In this document: one piece after another, positions 18,701 to 26,609 of the stretch
Layout: every line of letters starts with the position of its first letter
Position numbering within the stretch: position 1 is the first letter of the stretch
Assembly: GCA_027055805.1 (NCBI GenBank)
Contig: JALUMR010000081.1
Location: 1-33,382 of the forward strand
Origin: Campylobacteraceae bacterium
GTDB taxonomy: Bacteria; Campylobacterota; Campylobacteria; Campylobacterales; Sulfurovaceae
DNA: 33,382 nt
Reading direction: 5' to 3'
Position numbers and translations under genes: made by a program
Notes under the pieces: model-generated
Database searches by the model: none
Told to the model about the DNA's origin: nothing
What the model saw: only the letters and a program-made list of their open reading frames with translations

Positions 18701-19471
18701 TTAAAGCTCTAAAACCAATTTAACAGGACAATGGTCAGAACCCATTACCTCATCTAAAATATCGGCATCAACAATTTTATCTTTTAAATCATCAGAAACA
18801 TAAAAATAGTCAATTCTCCAGCCTACGTTTCTAGCTCTTGCCCCTGCTCTGTATGACCACCAAGAGTATCGGTCTGATTCATCTCCTTTTACATGCCTAA
18901 ATGTATCTACAAACCCAGCTTCTAAAAGTTTGTCTTGCCATTCACGTTCTATGGGTAAAAAACCAGATATTTTTTCATTGGCTTTAGGTCGTGCTAGATC
19001 TATGGGGTGGTGAGCTGTGTTGACATCACCACAAACAATGATGGATTTTCCCTCTTTACGTAGTGCTAAGATATGCTCTAAAAAACGTTCATAAAATGCC
19101 AATTTATACTCTAAACGCTCCTCATTTCGTTGACCATTGGGGAAGTAGACGTTAAAGTAGGCAATATTGTCAAAATGGTACTCATTGATTCGCCCCTCAT
19201 TTAAAATATCTACATGGTCACAAGCAAAGGCTTCTCCCTCTTTGTTTGTGTAGAGTGCCACACCTGATTGCCCTTTTTTAGACGAAGAGTTAATATGCTC
19301 AACTTTATAATCACGCTCAAAAATAGTTTTAGGAATCTGCTCTGCCTCTGCTTTTATCTCTTGTAAACCTAAGAAGTCTACCTTTGCTTCATCTATCCAC
19401 TTTAGAGCTTCTTTCTTCTCTACTGCTCGTATACCATTTACGTTCCATGATATGAAAGTAGTTTTTGCCAT
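18701..19471 (-). CDS. xthA: Exodeoxyribonuclease III
   Basis: SWNVNGIRA, LGLQEIKAE, SGVALYT, GDVNTAHHPIDLARPK, RIDYFYVSDDL, GSDHCPV. Confidence 0.93.
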   Translation of the reverse strand: MAKTTFISWNVNGIRAVEKKEALKWIDEAKVDFLGLQEIKAEAEQIPKTIFERDYKVEHINSSSKKGQSGVALYTNKEGEAFACDHVDILNEGRINEYHFDNIAYFNVYFPNGQRNEERLEYKLAFYERFLEHILALRKEGKSIIVCGDVNTAHHPIDLARPKANEKISGFLPIEREWQDKLLEAGFVDTFRHVKGDESDRYSWWSYRAGARARNVGWRIDYFYVSDDLKDKIVDADILDEVMGSDHCPVKLVLEL

Positions 19472-19539
19472 GCTTTACCCTTTAAAAATTTCTATGGCAT
19501 TATAACATTATATAAAAGTGAAAGTGTATGATTAAAAAA

Positions 19540-19890
19540 AGAAGATACTGTGGGCAGAATTGCCCACTTAAATAGGTAAATGAAACCTTTGAAATAAAGA
19601 AGAACTCCCATTCTCCTGTGTGCTTCTTCTTGTGCCTCTTGAGCTTAAGAAAAAATAAAATATAAAGAAGAAGCGATTAAGCTTTTATGAGAAAGATATC
19701 TAAAAATAGGAGTAAAAAAATATCTTTCTCATGGGCGTAGTATAGCTACTAGATGTGGCTTAATTGTGTTACACAAACACTCCACAGTTCCCTATTTTAC
19801 GGGGTTTAAATAGGAATAAATATAAAAGAATAATCTTTAGTGTTTTACTCACTTCAATTCATTTTTAACTATCAAATTAAACAACTATTT
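19540..19890 (-). ncRNA. Candidate structured non-coding RNA or long structured leader of xthA
   Basis: Extended -10 TGCTATACT (minus, 19898-19906), further GCTATACT (minus, 19739-19746), multiple perfect inverted repeats, terminal hairpin plus T-tract. Confidence 0.4.
19550..19567 (-). terminator. Rho-independent terminator
   Basis: GTGGGCA-GAAT-TGCCCAC; on the minus strand followed by AGTATCTTCTTTTTTT. Confidence 0.65.
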
Positions 19891-19946
19891 TAGGACGAGT
19901 ATAGCAAGTTTTTTAATACAAATAGAAATTAAAGAGACATTTTATA

Positions 19947-20423
19947 TTAGACATCAAACTCTTTTAAAATCTCATAAGAGATATGACTATTCTTAGCAAT
20001 ATATACCGATGCCTGTTGGCTAAATCTATCTTCAGAACAGATACAGAGATAGAGAATATTATAGTTTTTAAAAAGTCTATATTGGTCTAGAAATTCAGCT
20101 CCTACTTTCTCAAACTCTAAAAGATTTTCTAAGGTTATCTTCTTACTATTACTTCGACACTCAATAAATAAAATATTCTTTTCTCTTTTCACAACAAGAT
20201 TAAGTGCATAATCAATAAGATTTTTCTCCTTACTGTACTCCCATACCGTATAATTTTTAGCACGATAATAATTTGCAACAAAAGTACTGTAATCATAGTT
20301 ATGTATCTCTTTTAAACGCTCCAATGCGTAAATTTTACTACTTTTATCTAATATTTTTTTACTCTTTTTCTTATTAAAAGAAGGGAGACTAAGAAAATTA
20401 ACTAATTTTTTTATAAATAACAA
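19947..20423 (-). CDS. Hypothetical protein, possible restriction-endonuclease-like (Mrr-type) fold
   Basis: Spacing of YSTFVANYYRAKNYTVWEYSKEKNLIDYALNLVVKREKNILFIECRSN resembles D...(E/Q)xK-type nuclease cores; TTG start. Confidence 0.4.
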   Translation of the reverse strand: MLFIKKLVNFLSLPSFNKKKSKKILDKSSKIYALERLKEIHNYDYSTFVANYYRAKNYTVWEYSKEKNLIDYALNLVVKREKNILFIECRSNSKKITLENLLEFEKVGAEFLDQYRLFKNYNILYLCICSEDRFSQQASVYIAKNSHISYEILKEFDV

Positions 20424-20487
20424 TATTATAATCCTTTCTATACATGTTCATCATAATCTAAATTTGACAACACAGAATATCTAAGCC

Positions 20488-23481
20488 CTACTTCCCCTTC
20501 AAATACCCCATAGCACAAGCTATCAAATCATCATCGTCTTGTGTATAAGCTTTTAAGAAAAGTCTCTCTTTACTCTCATCTGCAAACTCTATAAATACTT
20601 TCTCTCCAGCATTGGCTATCTTGGTAATCTTCTGTTCACGAGCTAAAACCTTCATAACCATTACGTCTATAAATTGTCTTGAAATGGTATCTAGTTTACC
20701 AAATCGGTCGGCTATTTCGGTCTCTATCTCGTACACCTCACCTGTTGTTTCACACTGTGATAAACGACGATATAACTCTAACCTTAGCCTATCTTCTTCT
20801 ATCAACTCTTCATTTAAATAGGCATCAATGGTGAGTTTAATATCAACTTGTAAAGCTTCCTCTTCATCATTGGCTGTTCCACTCAGCTCTTTAATGGCAT
20901 CTTCTAACATACGCAGGTAAAGAGAGTACCCTATCTGTTTAATATGACCCGATTGAGCCTCACCAATGATATTACCCCCTCCTCTTATCTCTAAGTCGTG
21001 AAAGGCTAAAACAGCACCTGAACCCAAGTCTGAATGAGATTCAAGAGCTAAGAGTCGTCGTTTTGCATTTTCACTTAATCTATCTTTATCTTCAACCATA
21101 AAATAACAGTAACCTTCTTTTCCACCACGTCCTACACGTCCACGTAGTTGGTGTAGGTCAGCTATACCAAACCTATCTGCTCCATCAACTATCATAGTAT
21201 TTGCCATTGGCATGTGGATTCCTGATTCTACAATGGAAGTAGAGAGCATCACATCATACTCTCCTGCTTCAAACAGCTCCATATCCTCTTCTGTCTGTTT
21301 AGCAGAAATCTTAGAGTGAAGCACGGCTATTCTAAGCTTTGGCATTAGCTCATGTAGAACTTTTCGTTTCTCTTCTATTTGAGCTATGGAGTTAAATACG
21401 TAAAATATCTGTCCTCCTCTTCTCATCTCTCTTGTTATGGCTTCTTTAATGATTTTTTCATCATAAGACTTCACAAAAGTTCGTACCCCTTGACGTTCTA
21501 CAGGTGGGGTTAAAATCTCTGAGAATGTTTTAACCGATGAGAGTGCCATGTTAAGTGAACGAGGAATTGGCGTTGCAGACATAGAGAGTAAGTGAACATT
21601 TATGGCTATCTCTTTTAGAGCCTCTTTCTGTTTTACTCCAAACTTATGCTCTTCATCTATAATAATAAACGCTAGGTTTTTAAACTTCGCTTTGAGTAGT
21701 GCATGGGTTCCTACCACCATATCTACCCGTCCATCTTCTAAGGATTCAAGTAGTGCTTTTTTCTCTTTTGCTGTGGTAAATCGGTCTAGTTTTCCTATCT
21801 TTATGTCATACTTCTCAAAACGCTCTTTCATGCTCTTAAAGTGTTGTGAACTTAGCAGTGTAGTCGGTGCAACCATCATCGACTGATAACCATTTTTCCA
21901 TGCGACAAACATACCATTCATGGCGACTTCTGTTTTACCAAAGCCAACATCTGCACTCAGAAGTCTGTCCATCATTTTTCCAGAACTCATGTCATCTAGC
22001 ATAGCGTTTATGGACTCTTCTTGGTCTTCCGTATGAATAAACCCTGCTTCACTCATAAAGATTTGATGGTCTACCAAATCTCTTTTTAGTACTATACCTT
22101 TTTTCAGGTGACGTTGAGCAGAGAGGTTAATGATTTCAGAGGCAATGGCAAATAGTTTCTCTTTAACCTTTCCTTTTAGCTTTTTAAAACTCGCTTTTCC
22201 CATTTTGTCCAGAACAGGCGTTCCTCCAGAGTCAGCGACGAATCGATCAACCACATTTAGGTTCTCTACAGGAATTAAAAGTAAATCTTCATTTTGATAT
22301 TGGATAAGCACAAATTCACGTGTTGCACCTAAAACCACACGCTTCTCTACGCCTTTAAAAAGCCCTATACCATGGTTTTCATGAACTACATAATCACCAA
22401 GTTTTAGCTCATCTAAAATAATAGACGCTTTTTTAACTTTTTTACGTTTTACAGGTTTATTGAGAGAGATTATTACCTCTTCGTCAGAGATAAGATTAAC
22501 GATTACATCTTTATAAACAAACTTTATATTCTCAAATGAGTGAAGCTCTGAGCTACGTATAATAGACTCATTTTTTGCAACGAGGGTTATCTTCTTTTGA
22601 GCATTTGACTTTATAATGGCATTGGGGTTGATAACCTCTAACTCTCTATATTTGGTAGCTTTTGGAATTTGTGGTTTTTTAAAATCTACTCTATCCACCA
22701 AGGGGTCATCTAAAGAGTAAATCTCCTCTAACTCATCTGCTATATTTTCGACTAAAAGTGTCTCAAATTTTTCTAAGTAATTCTCTCCTAGTTCATTGAG
22801 GTACCAAAAACCTAAAGAGTCTATATCTTTTACAAAGCTATCAAGAGAACTTGCTTTTACACGTTTATCCCAAGCTTCATACTGCTCTTGGGTTAGCCCC
22901 AACTGTGCAGGAATAATTTCTATAGACTCTATCTCCTCTTTATCACTCTTTTGTGTATCTACAGAGAAAGCTCTTATACTCTCTACATCTTCATCAAAAA
23001 GAGAGAGTCGGTAAGCTTGTTCCGACCCCAAAGAGTAGATATCTAAAATATCACCACGAAAAGAGACTTCACCTTTTTGAGTGACAATGTCCACAAAATG
23101 ATAACCCCAATAGTAGAGCTTATCTTTTAACTCTTGAAGATTAAGTGTTGAAGCAAATTCTATCTCTAAAGTAGGGAAAAACTCCTCTTTAGGCAGAGGT
23201 AAAAGCAGTGTACGCAGAGGGGAAATTAGAACTTTTTTACCATCGTCTCTGTAGTAACCATATAGTACTTCTAAAAGCTCATAAAGCTCCATTTGAAACG
23301 AACGTAAATCATCACCAGTACTCAAACGTAAATCAGGAAGTGTAAATGTTTTATAATTTAGAAGGGTAGCAGTGTCATCAATTTTTTGTGCATCTTTGTC
23401 ATTTTTACAGACAAATAGCATCTTATTCTTAAGCTGAATATCCTCTTTTTGAAGATATTCATAAACGTCAGATTGTCTCAT
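20488..23481 (-). CDS. mfd: Transcription-repair coupling factor Mfd (short epsilonproteobacterial form)
   Basis: LKLGDYVVHENHGIGLFKGVEK, RLLSADVGFGKTEVAMNG, IIDEEHKFGVKQKE, SMSATPIPRSLNMAL, HQLRGRVGRGGKEGYCYF. Confidence 0.96.
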   Translation of the reverse strand: MRQSDVYEYLQKEDIQLKNKMLFVCKNDKDAQKIDDTATLLNYKTFTLPDLRLSTGDDLRSFQMELYELLEVLYGYYRDDGKKVLISPLRTLLLPLPKEEFFPTLEIEFASTLNLQELKDKLYYWGYHFVDIVTQKGEVSFRGDILDIYSLGSEQAYRLSLFDEDVESIRAFSVDTQKSDKEEIESIEIIPAQLGLTQEQYEAWDKRVKASSLDSFVKDIDSLGFWYLNELGENYLEKFETLLVENIADELEEIYSLDDPLVDRVDFKKPQIPKATKYRELEVINPNAIIKSNAQKKITLVAKNESIIRSSELHSFENIKFVYKDVIVNLISDEEVIISLNKPVKRKKVKKASIILDELKLGDYVVHENHGIGLFKGVEKRVVLGATREFVLIQYQNEDLLLIPVENLNVVDRFVADSGGTPVLDKMGKASFKKLKGKVKEKLFAIASEIINLSAQRHLKKGIVLKRDLVDHQIFMSEAGFIHTEDQEESINAMLDDMSSGKMMDRLLSADVGFGKTEVAMNGMFVAWKNGYQSMMVAPTTLLSSQHFKSMKERFEKYDIKIGKLDRFTTAKEKKALLESLEDGRVDMVVGTHALLKAKFKNLAFIIIDEEHKFGVKQKEALKEIAINVHLLSMSATPIPRSLNMALSSVKTFSEILTPPVERQGVRTFVKSYDEKIIKEAITREMRRGGQIFYVFNSIAQIEEKRKVLHELMPKLRIAVLHSKISAKQTEEDMELFEAGEYDVMLSTSIVESGIHMPMANTMIVDGADRFGIADLHQLRGRVGRGGKEGYCYFMVEDKDRLSENAKRRLLALESHSDLGSGAVLAFHDLEIRGGGNIIGEAQSGHIKQIGYSLYLRMLEDAIKELSGTANDEEEALQVDIKLTIDAYLNEELIEEDRLRLELYRRLSQCETTGEVYEIETEIADRFGKLDTISRQFIDVMVMKVLAREQKITKIANAGEKVFIEFADESKERLFLKAYTQDDDDLIACAMGYLKGK

Positions 23482-23515
23482 TTAATTCTTTTTATATTTA
23501 TTTTATATCTATTTT

Positions 23516-23935
23516 TTAGTAGCCAATCTTCTTAGGCTGAACAATATGAACATCAGATATGTTATCACGCTCAATACGACCAGAAACGATTTTGGTCTCA
23601 CCCTCAAATACAGCATTAGGCTCAATAATAATGTTGTTTACTTTAACATCACCATAGACTTTACCATAAGGCATAATGTCTATTACTTCACCTATATAAT
23701 TACCACGAAACTCCCCAGAAACCAATAACTTTTGGGCTTGAATTTCACCCGTTACGCGTCCACTTTTCCCTACAACTACTTCACTTTGTGAAATAATATT
23801 TCCCTCAAAGTCTCCGTTTAAAAGAATGTTACCTTCACAACGAATCTCACCTTTAATAGAAGTACCTGGAGTAATAATACTCGCTGAACTAATAGGAGCT
23901 GCTTTTTTCTTTTTCTTTCTACCAAAAAATGCCAT
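23516..23935 (-). CDS. Bactofilin-family polymer-forming protein
   Basis: ITPGTSIKGEIRCEGNILLNGDFEGNIISQSEVVVGKSGRVTGEIQAQKLLVSGEFRGN beta-helical repeat pattern. Confidence 0.88.
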   Translation of the reverse strand: MAFFGRKKKKKAAPISSASIITPGTSIKGEIRCEGNILLNGDFEGNIISQSEVVVGKSGRVTGEIQAQKLLVSGEFRGNYIGEVIDIMPYGKVYGDVKVNNIIIEPNAVFEGETKIVSGRIERDNISDVHIVQPKKIGY

Positions 23936-23981
23936 CTTTATTCCTTTGAAATACTTAGTACATAAGTATTATATCCAATAT

Positions 23982-25157
23982 TTATTTGTTTTTAAAGTTA
24001 AAGTCAATCTTCTTTAAAAATGCTTCTACCACATAAAAAGAGCCAAAAACAAAATAGCTTTCATTCTTGTTGAGACCATCAAAACTTTTATAGGTTATAT
24101 CTAGTTTATTTAAAACCTCTTTTAAATGTTCTTTTTTTAAAGCTCTTTGAGTTTGAATGTGTATTATTTCAACACATTTTATTTTATCTTTAAACTCTAG
24201 TAGTATAGATTCATACGCTTTATCTTCTAAAGTATTATAGACTAAAATAATTTTCTTATCTTTATACTTATTTTTTAATGCTTTACTTAAAGCTTTAGCA
24301 CCAAGTAAATTATGCCCTACATCTATGGTTACATTTGGGAGGAGTTGATAAAAACGACCAAAAAGCACAACTTTTTTTAAATCTTCTAAATTATAGGTCA
24401 ACTTTAAAATATCCAATGCTCTCACAGCCAACTTTGCATTTTCATACAAATAATCAGCCCAACCCAAAGATTCAGTAACTTCCAACAACTCTTTAAAAGG
24501 TTTATTCTCTACCTTATGAACAACAGCCTCTTTTTCTTTAGCCACTTCATCAGCAAGAAAATAAACCTCATCATAAACCTGTAAGCCTAAAACAACTTCC
24601 TTCTCTATCGAGTTCAGTTTTGTCCTAGCTATACTCTCTATGCTATCACCCAAAAAATCTTGATGGTCAAATCCTATGGGAGTAATAACAGAGAGTGCTT
24701 TAGAGCAGACATTTGTTGCATCAAACTCTCCACCAAGCCCAGCTTCTAGTACCATGACATCTAACTTTTCCATTGCTACAAAAGCCAAAAGTGTCGTATA
24801 CTCAAAATAGCTCAAGCTCTCTGACATCTCTTGCCCTAAAATGGCATAGAGTTTTCTATGAGCCTCTTCTAGCTCCTCATCTGAACTATCTTTTCCCTCT
24901 AACCAAATTCGCTCATTAAACTTCATAATATGAGGTGAAGAGAAATGCCCTACTCTTTTTCCTGCTTCATGCAAAAGTGTCGCCATAATTCGACCTGTAC
25001 TTCCCTTTCCATTGGTTCCCACTACATGAATGGTCAGAGGTTGTTCTATATGGGGGTTAAGTAGTGCATAAGCCTTATGTACACGCTCATGGTCTATCTC
25101 TTTATAGTAAAGAGGTTTATTTGTTATAAACGCTTCAAATGATGGATTATTTTTCAT
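23982..25157 (-). CDS. folC: Dihydrofolate synthase / folylpolyglutamate synthase
   Basis: VVGTNGKGSTGRIMATLLHEAGKRVGHFSSPH, LEAGLGGEFDATNV, GFDHQDFLG; start set at MKNNPSF. Confidence 0.9.
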   Translation of the reverse strand: MKNNPSFEAFITNKPLYYKEIDHERVHKAYALLNPHIEQPLTIHVVGTNGKGSTGRIMATLLHEAGKRVGHFSSPHIMKFNERIWLEGKDSSDEELEEAHRKLYAILGQEMSESLSYFEYTTLLAFVAMEKLDVMVLEAGLGGEFDATNVCSKALSVITPIGFDHQDFLGDSIESIARTKLNSIEKEVVLGLQVYDEVYFLADEVAKEKEAVVHKVENKPFKELLEVTESLGWADYLYENAKLAVRALDILKLTYNLEDLKKVVLFGRFYQLLPNVTIDVGHNLLGAKALSKALKNKYKDKKIILVYNTLEDKAYESILLEFKDKIKCVEIIHIQTQRALKKEHLKEVLNKLDITYKSFDGLNKNESYFVFGSFYVVEAFLKKIDFNFKNK

Positions 25158-25680
25158 TAAGCAAAAGCCCTTTAGCAGAAAGATAGGTGATAAACTGGTC
25201 AAGTGCTTTTATAGAACCATTCTCTATGGCTTTAAAGCGTAAATCATTAGAGATAATAGCAGAGGGACGAATAGGAAACTCATAACGACCAACTATCTGA
25301 CGCTTCTCCTTAACCTTACCTTTTATAAATGTAAATCCTAAAGTTATATTGGCTTGATAATAAACCACATAACCATTTTTATTGTATTGCAGTGGTACAA
25401 AATGAATGTTATCATACGCCACATAAATACTACTATCAGCATGTTTTTTTCGAGTTGCTTTACTTTTCAAACGTGTATAGAGTGCTTGGTTTAAAGCATC
25501 TTTAATCAACACAGCATTTTCAGGGTCAGAGAGTGAAACCTCAACTTCTGTATAGACTTTTTCACCTATAATTTTCTTTGTATAGTGTGATGATGGTTTA
25601 TACCCACAAGAAGTTAAAAGTAGTATTGCTACGGTTAACTTAAGTGGTAGTAAATAGTGAATTGTGAATAGTTTTTTCAT
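25147..25680 (-). CDS. lptE: LptE-like LPS-assembly lipoprotein
   Basis: Lipobox-like LLLTSCGYKPSS; LptE-like length; immediately upstream of folC. Confidence 0.7.
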   Translation of the reverse strand: MKKLFTIHYLLPLKLTVAILLLTSCGYKPSSHYTKKIIGEKVYTEVEVSLSDPENAVLIKDALNQALYTRLKSKATRKKHADSSIYVAYDNIHFVPLQYNKNGYVVYYQANITLGFTFIKGKVKEKRQIVGRYEFPIRPSAIISNDLRFKAIENGSIKALDQFITYLSAKGLLLNEK

Positions 25681-25782
25681 GGATGGATTATAGCATAACT
25701 CCCGTTTGATTTTAAATGATGTTATATCTTAACCACAGGAATTCAAGTTTAATAACCCAATAAGATATAAGTCCAAAAAATA

Positions 25783-25840
25783 AAATGTAATCAGTGTTTA
25801 CATTTAAGCTTTTGTATGTTAACATTGTTCACATACAAAA
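25783..25840. promoter_or_regulatory. Operator-like dyad cluster upstream of the LolA-like/MMPL operon
   Basis: AAATGTAA/TTACATTT dyad (25783-25805); TTTTGTATGT/ACATACAAAA dyad (25810-25840); TGTTNACA three times (25795, 25817, 25826). Confidence 0.5.
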
Positions 25841-25857
25841 AATAAAAAGGCAAAAAA

Positions 25858-26604
25858 ATGAAAAAACTACTACTCTTAACCACACTAACAGCCTCTCTCT
25901 TTGCCATGAGTTCTGAAGAGGTTGCTAAAAAATCGTATGATGTTGTAAGTGGGTACAAAAGCTCTCTTTCTAAAACTACCATGATTTTGAAAAATGCCCA
26001 GGGTGTTGAAAATGTACGAAAGCTAGAGATAAAAAAGATAGAGGGAGCAGATGGGGACAAGTCACTTTTGAACTTTCTCTACCCTGATGACCTAAAAGAT
26101 ACCAAACTTCTTAGTTACGAGGTAATCGGTGGAGATGACAAGCAGTGGCTCTATTTGCCATCTCTTAAACGCATAAAGAGAATCAGCTCACGCAATAAAT
26201 CGGGTTCATTTATGGCGAGTGAGTTCTCTTATGAAGATATCTCTTCTCAAAACTACAAAAACTACAGTTACACTGGTGAAGCCCAAGAGGTGACCAAAGA
26301 TGGTGTGAACTATTACAAAATAACAAGAACCCCTATAGATGCCAACAGTGGTTACTCTAAACAGGTTATTTGGATAGAAAAACCGACGCTTTTAGTAAAG
26401 TATGGTGAGTATTATGACAAACAGAACAGACTTTTAAAAAAGATAAATTTTACAGCGTATAAAGAGATAGACGGGATTCAACGTGTGGTTAAAATTGTCA
26501 TAGAAAACGTACAAAACAAAAAGAGTTCCTCTTTGGAGTGGGATGAAGATGCGATTAATGCAAACATTAGTGCTTCACAACTCTCTAAACGAGCATTGAA
26601 ATAG
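25858..26604 (+). CDS. Outer-membrane lipoprotein-sorting-like (LolA-fold) periplasmic protein
   Basis: Signal peptide MKKLLLLTTLTASLFA; DDKQWLYLPSLKRIKRISSRNKSGSFMASEFSYEDIS; paired with an MMPL transporter. Confidence 0.8.
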   Translation: MKKLLLLTTLTASLFAMSSEEVAKKSYDVVSGYKSSLSKTTMILKNAQGVENVRKLEIKKIEGADGDKSLLNFLYPDDLKDTKLLSYEVIGGDDKQWLYLPSLKRIKRISSRNKSGSFMASEFSYEDISSQNYKNYSYTGEAQEVTKDGVNYYKITRTPIDANSGYSKQVIWIEKPTLLVKYGEYYDKQNRLLKKINFTAYKEIDGIQRVVKIVIENVQNKKSSSLEWDEDAINANISASQLSKRALK

Positions 26605-26609
26605 TTGTT

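Noticed and set aside
19767-19773. Single TGTTACA heptamer (HP1021-box-like) in the ncRNA locus
   Set aside because: A lone degenerate 7-mer is expected by chance in AT-rich sequence; not counted as a site
23546-24017. Plus-strand ORFs over bactofilin and the folC end
   Set aside because: Opposite-strand shadows with no homology signal
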